From positions 17,554,777-17,618,776 of the forward strand of contig NC_051141.1 of assembly GCF_014839805.1 (NCBI RefSeq): 64,000 bases of DNA, written 5' to 3'. The stretch is from Manduca sexta. Lineage: Eukaryota > Arthropoda > Insecta > Lepidoptera > Sphingidae. The notes under the pieces were generated by a model, which searched no databases, was not told the DNA's origin, and worked only from the letters and a program-made list of their open reading frames with translations. How positions within the stretch are numbered: the first letter of the stretch is position 1; each line of letters begins with the position of its first letter. The translations under genes and the position numbers were made by a program. Positions 58,701 to 64,000 of this stretch are shown piece after piece.

Positions 58701-61322
58701 AATAATAACTTATTAACGATTATCTAAATAAATCGAATAGTTTGTACTTAATAATAATATAAGTTAGAACATATTTGCAAGTCACGAGTGTGACCAAATA
58801 TTAAATACGTTCAGAGAATTACTTATAGCAGGGCGACAACTCTCTTTAGGAAGAGTTCAAGACCCATACTAAAATATTTTACTTTCTTATAAATTGCGAG
58901 TTTATTCTCATCTATACATATTATGAAACAAAGTCGCTTTTTTCTATCTGTAGGTATGTTATCGATTGGGTTAAAATTTACTGAACGGATTTGTATGAAA
59001 TTCGGTATGGAGTTAGTTTAACACCCTGGGAAGGTTATAGGCTACTTTCTATCTGATAAATATATAGCTGAATTTTATCCCCGAAAAATCCATCACACGG
59101 GCGAAGCCGCATGCAAAAGCTTGTTTCATTCTAAATTTAATTCTCTACGATACAGGCCTAGAGTCTAGTGCGAAGATCTCCGTTAAATGAAGACACCTGC
59201 TTTGTAAAATATTTTATTATTGTTTCATATCGTCATTCTAAACTTTACGGTAAACAGAACTAAATAAATAAAAATATATAATTAAATGTTTATTAATCGT
59301 CATCATCAGTTCAGCCCTAAACTATATAAAGTTGTACCTAGTTGATAGATAAGGTGGTCGTGTGACCGAGCGACCGAGCGACCGCGATGCTCAGCCGAGC
59401 GGCCGCGTAACTATTAACTGCATAATACCATACTCAGAAACTGTTTTCTAAAGATACATAGTTACATTTCGCTTATAACTTTTTTATTTATAGTTCTACG
59501 ACAAAAAGTTACTGGACCAAAGTTGTAGAAAATTTAATTTGCAACAAAAAATGTTTATAATTTTTTTTTGTCAGATAAATAGTTTAAGAGATACATAGTA
59601 AAAACCATTTCAACCCCTATTTTCAAGATGGCAGCCGTAGGACAAGGGTGGCGACCCCACAAACTTGGTTTTCGCTTTACACTGACCCCCCTACACTTCA
59701 AAAAAATTAAATTGCGTCCTCTAAAAAACGTAACCCCAAATGTAACTTTTCAATGGACTAACAATGCACTCAGGGTTTAAGTGAATCTGATTGGTGAATC
59801 AGTGTAATTTTAAGCATTCTAGTTCAAACTGTAAGTATTCTTTTTAAAAATAATTCCGAAGATATTAATGATGTGGGTTTTATGGCGCTTAGGACATTTG
59901 CAACTATAAAAATATTTATTACTCTTAGTACCCTACGCTTTGGTACAACCAGCACATTTGGTACAAATCGGGGAGGGTGGGGTCATGAAAGGTTAAATAT
60001 ACCAGGAAATAATACACTCTATGCGACATTCTTACAATTTATTTATATAAGTCTTTGAAGCGTGTCGCTGCAACTTTCATCTGCCATTCCAATTTGAACC
60101 CTTTTAATGAGTACTATTATATTAAATTACAATGCGGCACGGCTCAGCAATCCCAAATGACTACTAGCAAAGGTGAAAGTTGTGAGACAAACGTAAAATG
60201 ACGAAAGTTCTCGGGGATCTATATTTTATAAAACTATCTGCGGTCGCAATTACCAGTTTACAACGTAATGCTATGGCCACACTGAGGTTAATGTCAGACG
60301 ACTATTATCCATAACTTCGATATGCTTGAGAGCTTGACAGAAGTGGAAGTGGGCGGGTCACATATGCCACAGGAATGATGGCATATGGTGCAAAGTAGTA
60401 GTTGAATGGAGGCCAAGAACTGATCATTGAAACCGGGGCAAGCACTTGATGAGGTGGACTGATGATCTGGTCCACGTGGGAGGAAAAGCTGGATTAAGAC
60501 TGCCCTAGACAGATGCATGGCGTGCAAGTCAAGAGGCCTACCCTCAGCATTGGGTGGACGAACACGTCGAAGAAAAAGACTTCGATATGTAAATCTAATT
60601 TAATAAATCAAATAATACAATAAAGAAGACCGTTGGCGATTAATTATCGTGATAACTACTTACATTAGACATACTGTAATCCTATCGAAAGCGATGTATG
60701 GGAATACCCTTGAGTGGCGCAACTGATAATGTTTTCTATGTTGAAGAGTAGCGGGAGTTTTACAGGACAGATTTACTCATGTCATCCATCACGTGTAATA
60801 GCAGCCACTCATCAGCGAAAAGAATACTGACACTGATTACACCCAAACGCTTAATAGGTAGATCATAAATATTTGTTTTTTTGCTTCAGGTGCCAACAAA
60901 CCAGCGGTCATCGTGGTGCGAGTCGGCAACAACCGGCCAGACCTAGGCACTAACCCCATATGCAACCGATTCACCGGATTCCTGGAAGAAGGGCAACCGC
61001 TCTTCCTTCCCTGCAACCCTCCGATGCCAGGCGCCTTCGTTAGCGTCCATCTTGAAGCTGCTTCGCCTAGCCAACTGTCTATTTGCGAGGCATTCGTCTA
61101 CACTGACCAGGCTTTGCCTATTGAAAGATGCCCTCAGTTCAGAGACCAACCTCCTGGCAGTACGGCGACTTACAACGGAAAATGCTACATCTTTTATGAC
61201 CGGCAGCCGGCTAACTTCAGGGATGCCCTCGGCTTCTGCCGCACCCGTGGAGGAACGCTGGTGGATGAGAGCAACCCGGCGCTGCAAGGGTTTATAAGCT
61301 GGGAACTGTGGAGACGGCATCG
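24875..61322 (+). CDS. fw: Furrowed-like lectin: signal peptide, sushi, fucolectin and C-type lectin domains (3' part outside window)
   Basis: Four exons (24875-24914, 43274-43462, 56578-56790, 60890-61322) join in frame; the three joins are all phase 1. They encode about 291 residues: a short signal peptide (MFVLYFCVALLAEG..), a sushi/CCP module with four cysteines and GRW before the last (about 20-75), a fucolectin/F5-8-type galactose-binding domain (about 78-225; ALDGS and VPWWYVNL are its signature), then the first half of a C-type lectin domain (CYIFYDRQPANFRDALGFC, GGTLVDE). Among insect proteins known to me this order fits furrowed and its relative CG9095, selectin-like surface proteins that continue with many sushi repeats and a membrane anchor. 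The fw symbol is less certain than the family. The gene continues past the right edge; introns hold most of this window's repeats. Confidence 0.85.
25042..25632 (+). other. Unidentified 196-codon open frame in furrowed intron 1
   Basis: Open from the stop at 25039 to TAG at 25630, without an ATG near its start. It is long for AT-rich intron. The text is protein-like (LPLGWSQIEANLWNM, VNKPWDVHRLIRLCRAG, IYIPQLLRNVYSGFSPYMF) but I recognise no family. TATATTAG at 25053-25060 and CTAA/GTAAGT at 25624/25625 could be splice sites; both would be phase 1 and the 564-nt exon would fit between furrowed exons 1 and 2. Alternatives: relic of a captured or viral gene, or a retrogene fragment. It lacks the cysteine pattern of the extracellular modules around it. 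Confidence 0.45.
25640..26680. other. Furrowed intron 1, AT-rich stretch
   Basis: No coding signal and no repeat recognised within this window. Confidence 0.5.
26690..26960 (+). repeat. GACGAGACGAG..TGATGGCAAGCG retroposon-like repeat
   Basis: GACGAGACGAGTTTGCCATTCGCCTGATGGCAAGCGATACGACC and CCATAAACAGTAGAAACACC.. are words found widely in lepidopteran retroposons; 7805-7865 is a fragment of the same kind. Confidence 0.5.
26961..28700. other. Furrowed intron 1, stretch without identified features
   Basis: AT-rich. 27740-27800 has a GC-richer block (CCCCCTCGGAGGGTGTTCAACCCC) that is probably repeat-derived. No gene supported. Confidence 0.4.
28703..28817. repeat. Palindrome with central (TA)n tract
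   Basis: TATTGTAAAGG(T)nACATTTATATA at the left is mirrored by TATAAATGT(A)nCCTTTACAATA at the right, with about 65 bp of TA repeats between them. It can form a cruciform over its full length. Confidence 0.88.
30376..30430. repeat. TA-rich microsatellite
   Basis: (TA)n with TATGTATATA..TACATATG symmetry in furrowed intron 1. Confidence 0.6.
30500..30600 (+). repeat. Retroposon 3' end with (AATA)n tail
   Basis: GAGAAGGCCCATGGCATTAAGTCCGCCTGTATACCATTG..AATAAATAATAAATAAA has the form of a lepidopteran SINE/LINE 3' end. Confidence 0.45.
31030..31310. repeat. SINE family A, fuller copy
   Basis: Contains TTGTATTATATACGCATACGGGCTTCCTCTACTATTGAGAG, CTTCCTCACGATGTTTTCCTTCACCGTTAAAGCGAACGACA, GAAGTTAGAGATGTGCGCC and a degraded tRNA-like end with CATCTAGGCTATCGTGCAC. 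The same words occur in the shorter copies at 5296, 6116, 11740 and 18240. Confidence 0.65.
33318..33379. repeat. Inverted repeat, about 23-bp arms
   Basis: AAATAGGGGATGTTTTTACTCTT pairs with AAGAGTAAAAACGTCCCCTATTT with one mismatch. The loop is about 16 bp. Confidence 0.75.
33400..35700. other. Furrowed intron 1, stretch without gene
   Basis: AT-rich. A repeat resembling CAGCATAATTATGTCGACTG..TCGTCAGTCGA (34455-34510) has relatives at 11445-11500, 29705-29730 and 54745-54770. Nothing coding was seen. Confidence 0.45.
35709..35960 (+). repeat. tRNA-derived SINE, third type
   Basis: CTGCCGTGCTGAGGTCCTGGGTTCGAATCCCTAGTCCGACC has a clear box B (GGTTCGAATCC at about 35758-35768); the body GGAGTCAGGAAGTCGGCTGTGAGATACCCCCT differs from families A and B. 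Confidence 0.6.
36385..36575. mobile_element. MITE family G copy
   Basis: AGGGCCTGTTTCACAACATCTAAGTAAATGCTACTCGTCACAT at the left; CTTGTAACTTGCGAAATAGTCCCTT is the approximate inverted end. Confidence 0.55.
36640..36850. other. CpG-rich patch in furrowed intron 1
   Basis: GC-rich block with GCGGCCGCGCG and GGGCCGCGCCGGCCGGCG against AT-rich flanks. It could be a repeat or a promoter/enhancer. No exon with convincing protein similarity was found in it. Confidence 0.35.
38195..38480. repeat. hAT-type MITE candidate
   Basis: Many GGGGTC words (GGTGGACCCCCAGGGTTCCAGGGG .. GACCCCCGCGATGACTAGGCGGGGG) resemble non-autonomous hAT elements. Ends and target duplication were not resolved. Confidence 0.35.
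39240..39370. other. CpG-rich patch in furrowed intron 1
   Basis: CCTGCGCCCGCGCCGACGCGGCCCGAGGG and GGGCGGCCGCGACC stand out in AT-rich DNA. No supported exon. Confidence 0.3.
40410..40600 (+). promoter_or_regulatory. Promoter-like CpG-rich patch with CCAAT and TATAAAAA
   Basis: GCGCTCGATCGGGCGCATTCGGCTCGCCGCAG, then CAGCCAATCACAG (CCAAT), a heat-shock-like GGAATATTTC and TATAAAAA near 40580. The order is promoter-like on plus, about 2.7 kb upstream of the sushi exon, so an alternative furrowed start is conceivable. No exon or transcript evidence. Confidence 0.25.
41062..41304 (-). CDS. Four-helix protein, exon B
   Basis: Acceptor ATGTTCCAG. It holds helices 3 and 4 with the loop WNRWRHSGELTHVVAELLV and ends ILSHHIGQGKL then TAA. 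243 nt including the stop. Confidence 0.7.
   Translation of the reverse strand, partial: AYLCGAGAALLSVNAAAIWNRWRHSGELTHVVAELLVALGVPLKRHVIVKVTLSAAAAVAFLIDLALAPILSHHIGQGKL
41062..41747 (-). CDS. Nested gene: small four-transmembrane protein, C-terminal two exons
   Basis: Two exons on minus (41550-41747 and 41062-41304) join in phase 0 (CAG/GTTCGT donor, ATGTTCCAG acceptor) and read 146 residues to a TAA at 41064-41062. Four hydrophobic helices are visible: LALRLGTLVMLVSLLTMHI, SGGVLVTFCLASLGLALC, AYLCGAGAALLSVNAAAIW and VTLSAAAAVAFLIDLALAPI. GC content and codon use are far above the surrounding intron, as in the exons of the two main genes. The layout resembles MARVEL-like or claudin-like small membrane proteins, but I do not recognise the family. 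The 5' exon(s) were not found; a donor-like AGG/GTAAAT at 41073/41072 leaves a further 3' exon possible. The gene lies inside furrowed intron 1 on the opposite strand. Confidence 0.7.
41550..41747 (-). CDS. Four-helix protein, exon A
   Basis: Acceptor TTTGCACCCAG, donor TTGCAG/GTTCGT, 198 nt, phase 0 both ends. It holds helices 1 and 2 and the loop RSLRVFRWEQS, and ends with CAGNENCGGRALQ, whose two cysteines face the second loop. Confidence 0.68.
42679..43072. mobile_element. MITE family E, copy 2 (394 bp)
   Basis: Same sequence order and termini as 6550-6942 with scattered differences: CAATAGGGTACCGGACTC at the left, CCGGTCCCCTATT at the right. It ends about 200 bp before the sushi exon of the furrowed-like gene. 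Confidence 0.78.
43274..43462 (+). CDS. fw: Furrowed-like exon 2 (sushi/CCP module)
   Basis: Acceptor TTTCCCAG, donor TGTG/GTGAGT, 189 nt, phase 1 to 1, typical of a shuffled sushi module. Cysteines in CRFPG, YEC, VCG and PFC give the four-cysteine pattern, with GRWTPDGIPFC at the end. Confidence 0.92.
43506..43765 (-). repeat. Helitron-like 3' portion, degraded
   Basis: CTAGGTTTTGCTCGTGGCTTCGCCCGCATG is the inverted hairpin terminus; further right are CAAATTTCATCCCCATTCATTCAACTGTTTCTGAGTTTAC words typical of the same class. It begins 44 bp after the sushi exon. Confidence 0.55.
45487..45538. repeat. Near-perfect 52-nt hairpin
   Basis: 23-nt arms (GAGTGCAAGAGAGTGCACGTGTG and its complement with one G:T position) around a 6-nt loop. 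It could be a small-RNA hairpin, but the arms are more perfect than most insect pre-miRNAs and shorter than usual. Confidence 0.8.
45866..46022. mobile_element. Foldback MITE with GACAGCTAC arms
   Basis: TTGACAGCTACGCGTGTGACGG and CCGTGACACACGCAAATGTCATGTAGCTGTC are inverted partners around AT-rich sequence. 7255-7315 holds a related arm. Confidence 0.55.
46340..46492 (-). repeat. SINE family B, 5'-truncated copy, inverted
   Basis: TTTATCCCCGAAGGGGTATGCAGAGGCGCAATTAATGCCAAGTGTGTTCCGTCCCATGATGTGATAGGGGGC is the reverse complement of the body of 49106-49365; the tRNA-like head is missing. Confidence 0.75.
46763..46806. repeat. AT-only palindrome
   Basis: AAATTAATAAGAAAAAAATATA pairs with its exact complement; 22-nt arms without loop. 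Confidence 0.7.
46860..48360. other. Furrowed intron 2, stretch without gene
   Basis: AT-rich, with no coding signal and no repeat clearly resolved. Confidence 0.45.
48366..48470. repeat. CAGTGGCG-type MITE, one end
   Basis: CAGTGGCGAAGGGTCCATATAACACGAATCCCGCCGGCTTCCC is a terminal part of the family at 1806-1938 and 51748-51899. Confidence 0.5.
49106..49365 (+). repeat. SINE family B, best copy
   Basis: The tRNA-derived head has a box A-like TGCCTCAGTGGCGTA and a perfect box B GGTTCGAATCC (about 49166-49176), then body CAGTATCAGCCCAGAGTCTGGAATTTG.. and tail ATACCCCTTCGGGGATAAAATGCGTGATGGTGTGTG. RNA polymerase III would be the expected transcription system. Four other copies in this window give the family consensus. 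Confidence 0.85.
51748..51899. mobile_element. CAGTGGCG-type MITE copy
   Basis: AGTGGCGAAGGGTGAAGTTTTCCC at the left and ACCACTGG at the right bound 152 bp. The right half (GCGGTCTGCGGATC..ACATGAAAGAGAAGCC) recurs near 63410-63475. Confidence 0.55.
53600..54340. other. Furrowed intron 2, AT-rich stretch
   Basis: No features seen. Confidence 0.5.
54985..55260. repeat. SINE B fragment and unclassified GC-richer repeat
   Basis: 54985-55050 has CAATCTCATGATGAGATAGGGGTCGATCTTATCGCCATTTCGAGCACAAAT (inverted SINE B body). 55120-55260 holds AGCTGGGAAGGATAGGGAAACCTCTTAGGATGG, related inverted to 22740-22800 and 43110-43130. Confidence 0.45.
56080..56195 (+). repeat. Repeat with TTTTCGGGATAAAAACCG..TCAGCGGTTT words
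   Basis: AAATTTCATCAAAATCTGCTCAGCGGTTTCTGCGTTTACG is a common lepidopteran interspersed-repeat segment, usually next to Helitron-like 3' ends. Ends not resolved. Confidence 0.4.
56578..56790 (+). CDS. fw: Furrowed-like exon 3 (fucolectin-type domain, first half)
   Basis: Acceptor CTATTCCAG, donor TGTG/GTGAGT, 213 nt, phase 1 to 1. NVAAGKAPMQAS, RALDGSTAASF, CTLTKAERVPWWYVNLLEPY are the conserved blocks of the eel-fucolectin/tachylectin-4/pentraxin-1 type domain. Confidence 0.92.
56832..57011. mobile_element. MITE family F, complete-looking copy
   Basis: GGGCCCTTATTCTGTATGATAG at the left and GGGATAGAGAATAAGGCCCT inverted at the right, 180 bp. It begins 41 bp after furrowed exon 3. A fragment lies inverted at 7327-7475. 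Confidence 0.72.
57525..57672. mobile_element. CAGTGGCG-type MITE, degraded copy
   Basis: CAGCTGCTAAGGGTCCACATAACC at the left and GGAAAATTTCACCCTTCACAACCAG at the right match the family pattern loosely. Confidence 0.45.
58911..59123 (+). mobile_element. Short Helitron-like element (213 bp)
   Basis: Starts TCTATACATATTATG after A; ends with CACACGGGCGAAGCCGCATGCAAAAGCTTG then T. The start matches the family 5' end and the tail its hairpin and AAAAGCTAG with one change. Inner words ATGAAATTCGGTATGGAGTTAG and CCCTGGGAAGG match 4630-4670. Confidence 0.68.
60325..60590 (+). pseudogene. RTE-type LINE, end of reverse transcriptase ORF, degenerate
   Basis: The frame from 60334 gives KWKWAGHICHRNDGIW, then VVEWRPRT, RWTDDLVHVGGKAGLR, DAWRASQEAYPQHWVDEH, interrupted by stops. 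This W-GH / WRPRT / RWTDDL / WR-EAY-QHW pattern is the C-terminal end of RTE (BovB-like) elements. It lies in furrowed intron 3, about 300 bp before exon 4, and is clearly inactive. Confidence 0.8.
60890..61322 (+). CDS. fw: Furrowed-like exon 4 (fucolectin second half, start of C-type lectin)
   Basis: Acceptor TTGCTTCAG, donor ATCG/GTGAGT, 433 nt, phase 1 in and 2 out. It encodes VIVVRVGNNRPDLGTNPIC..LSICEAFVYTD (end of the galactose-binding domain), a linker ERCPQF, then CTLD start GKCYIFYDRQPANFRDALGF and GGTLVDESN. The remainder of the lectin domain would be on an exon beyond 61322; none was found before 64000. Confidence 0.92.
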
Positions 61323-62170
61323 GTGAGTTCATATGTTTCTTTTGCTGGCGATTGTGCGTATCAAAGGTGAAAATAATTGAAAAAAAGATCAGTACGTATG
61401 TGAATAAGTTAAGAATTTTTTCTATAGTAAGCAACTCTTATATATCTGAATCCCTTGATTCAGAAAAAAAAATATGTTCAAGGATATATTTTCTATTTAA
61501 TCAATAGCTAAATAAAAAATAAATATTTTTGCCTGTCAACATCAGCTCGTGTTATGACTTCGGATGAAGCACACGATTAGACATTACGTTGTAAATAACA
61601 CGAGGAAATTATAGATATAATAAGCATGCGTGATCTGTACTGGAAATGACCGTCACAGAATAATCTAATGGTCTATTTGTGCAACTAATAGTTCGGAGCA
61701 ACACTCTCTTGGGCTATATAAAGATATATTGTTACGAATTGATGACAACCCTATGCAATTTCGGAAAGTAGGTATTCCAACAGCCGACACTGACTCAAAC
61801 GTTATATCAATTGTATCCTTTAAATTAAAAGGTTCAAATTAGTTATAATACACAATTTCGTAAACTTGACGAATCATTTTTCTGGGAAGGGTTGCGCATA
61901 CCACAAGTTTAAAATTCTGTCATTAAAGCATTAACACATCATAGGTACTCAGTGCACATGTTTCGTATCTTATTGCGATTTCATTTTAATGCTAACGCGA
62001 AATACCATTGTGCCAGAGGTGTTACTTGGAAAATACGTCGCCATTTTGACAACTTGATATAATAGAATTTTATACTTCATCTTTACCCCACTAAAATCTA
62101 GGATTAGTACTACGCAAGTTTATTCACGTAGAAGGCCACTGCTAAAACACCAAAAAAAGCAAACACATAT
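61323..62170. other. Furrowed intron 4, first part
   Basis: AT-rich intron after exon 4. No exon for the rest of the lectin domain was found. Confidence 0.5.
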
Positions 62171-62174
62171 CAGG

Positions 62175-62355
62175 CATTTATCCCCGAAGCGGTTTGCAGG
62201 ATGCACCCACTTTTCGCCAAGTGCTCAAATTCCAGACTGCGGGCTGATACTGAACAGAAAGCCCCAAATATTATTTTGCCCGACCCGGGATTAAAACCCA
62301 GGATCTCAGAGCAATGCCGTACTGCGCATGCAGTACAACAACGCCACCGCCGCAG
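62175..62355 (-). repeat. SINE family B copy, inverted
   Basis: TTTATCCCCGAAGCGGTTTGCAG..GGATGCACCCACTTTTCGCCAAGTG, then CAGACTGCGGGCTGATACTGAACAGAAAG, then a degraded tRNA head CCCGGGATTAAAACCCAGG..TACTGCGCATGCAGTACAACAACGCC. An internal part is missing. Confidence 0.72.
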
Positions 62356-64000
62356 TCTAAAAAAGTCATTGCAACATGTAATCTCGAGAAAGAATCATGT
62401 TAGAAAACGCACAAAGTATATACTATCTGGGAGTCTAATCCAGGTCTCGAAATCTACAGTCTGTATTCGCTGTCCCCATACAATAATTCTTAATGAACAG
62501 AAAAGCCAGCATTTTTAAATAATAAATATTGGCAATTAATCAATTTATGTGTTTTTTTTTACTGGTAGGCGTTGACATTAAACTGACAGCCATTGAAATC
62601 ATACAGCAACATAGAAAAAGTTTCTTGCATGACCCTATAGAAAAGTGAGGTGTAAGCAGGTAGAAAAAGAATCAATGATTGAATTACAATACAGGTCAAA
62701 GCCAAAACAGTGAAGTAACTCTTAAGATAAGACTCGTGTGTTTATTATTTATAAAACCTCCACCGTGTCGGTTTGAAAGTAAAAAAATATCTTAATTTAT
62801 AGACAATGATTCAAATCGTCGTACGTGTGGCGCGCCATTACCGATCCGCTACACATCGACACCCGTTACACCACACACGACGCCGAGCGTTCGCCGGGGA
62901 AGCGAACGGCGCGAATGCTCGGAAAACATATAAAATACGACTACCTCCATAACTGTTTAGATGAATATTCTGTATGAATAAATTAGTCTAAGATCTGCAT
63001 TTTTCTAAAATGGGTGCTATTTTAGACAATTGTTTCGTTCTGATAATGATGGTTTTAAAACACATTTCGTTTTAATTGGCGTTCCGTCTATCACAAATAG
63101 GATGCGATTACGCCAGGTATATATGTCTCATTACGTCACATTATAAACCAACGTGTATTTCTAATTAAAAAATCACCTGCAATTTCGTCTGCGCTTGCGC
63201 ATTTCTTGTGTGTGTTCGAAGTACGTCGTGTTAGGGGCGAATCCGTTATGTGTCGAACGGGACCTCCAAATGACACCGTGGTACTTTACCGACATGAGCG
63301 CCAACATGACGCTCGATTTCACCGATGATAATGCGGGAGAGGCAGTGGTGAGAGGTGAAATTGTCCGAAACGGAAATCGACGCGACGTATGGGTACTAAT
63401 AAAGATGTATGCGGTCTGCAAATTGTTTTGATGATAATTAGATTCAACATAAATTTTATATAAAGGGAAGCCAACAGGAATTGAAATGTACCCTTTATCT
63501 CAGGAGAGAGGAAAATTTACTTAAAAATTATAATTCAATTAGATCCATCGCAGTTTGCTACATTCAAAATACGTTTAGGGTTTTGATTTCTGTCTTGTAT
63601 TGGAATTCGAAATCTGGTTTCGAACACACGTATAAGGCAGTAGCCAAACTGAAATCCTAATATTATTACAACTCAGTTCAATGAATTCTATAACGGAGTG
63701 AAATGTTTAATTACGCATAGCTTATAATTGTAAGGGAGTTACTCACTCCTATAACTTTTCCGCATGTCTGCGCACTAATACCGAGCTGGAAGCCTTCCGG
63801 TATAACTGATTCTTGATAATGTCGTTTAAGCAATTTGGCGGTTAGTGCCTTTTCCAAACTGGAGATTGGGAATTATTAATAAAATATTGTTTCAGTTATA
63901 CAATGTCTATAAAAGCTTTGCGAAATCTCTTATAATGCTTAATTAATTTAAATTAAGTAAATAATAATTGGTATGCGAATGTTTATAAATATTTTTGTTC
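62356..64000. other. Furrowed intron 4, right part
   Basis: No exon recognised. 62820-62930 is a CpG-rich patch (CGTTCGCCGGGGAAGCGAACGG hairpin). 63410-63480 resembles the CAGTGGCG MITE interior. Confidence 0.45.

Noticed and set aside
60943..61434. 163-codon frame on minus opposite furrowed exon 4
   Set aside because: Antisense shadow of a well-supported exon with splice sites and lectin motifs on plus.
63195..63431. 78-codon frame on plus and its antisense, possible next furrowed exon
   Set aside because: No C-type lectin or sushi cysteine pattern, and the right end overlaps a MITE-like repeat.
1..64000. CRISPR arrays, operons, prophage or other bacterial systems
   Set aside because: The DNA is eukaryotic with introns; the only regular tandem array is the Helitron minisatellite without spacers.

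Overview
The window looks like nuclear DNA from a moth or butterfly. It is AT-rich and intron-dense, and it is filled with repeat types typical of Lepidoptera: two tRNA-derived SINE families, Helitrons ending in a GC hairpin plus AAAAGCTAG, an RTE LINE fragment, and many MITEs. No prokaryotic gene organisation, CRISPR array, rRNA or true tRNA gene was seen. The species cannot be named from this sequence.

Layout. (1) 131..16527, minus strand: a SMYD4-type SET/MYND lysine methyltransferase gene. Fourteen coding exons were placed by splice sites, continuous reading frame and family motifs (about 718 codons). The start codon is inside the window and the last 60-90 codons lie beyond the left edge. 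(2) 16528..24600: about 8 kb between genes, holding a 348-bp foldback palindrome, SINE fragments and a 1.43-kb THAP-domain DNA transposon relic. (3) 24875..61322, plus strand: the 5' half of a large furrowed-like cell-surface lectin gene. Exon 1 is a signal peptide, exon 2 a sushi module, exons 3-4 a fucolectin-type galactose-binding domain and the start of a C-type lectin domain. Introns are 18.4, 13.1 and 4.1 kb, and the gene runs off the right edge. The two main genes are divergently transcribed. (4) Inside furrowed intron 1, on the opposite strand, two spliced exons (41062..41747) encode the end of a small protein with four membrane segments that I do not recognise. Intron 1 also begins with an unidentified 196-codon open frame (25042..25632) whose possible splice sites are both phase 1, matching its neighbours.

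How the parts relate: the SMYD4 protein would be an intracellular methyltransferase and the furrowed-like protein a secreted or membrane adhesion molecule. Nothing links them except adjacency. The most informative structure outside genes is the mobile DNA. A Helitron in SMYD4 intron 2 has expanded one internal 123-bp unit to nine copies. A THAP-bearing transposon shares terminal repeats with a 393-bp MITE family, and one MITE copy sits 18 bp from a SMYD4 splice donor. No previously undescribed defence or enzymatic system was found; the unidentified open frame and the nested four-helix gene are the best candidates for novelty. Exon limits were read by eye and are supported by phase agreement, not by transcripts.
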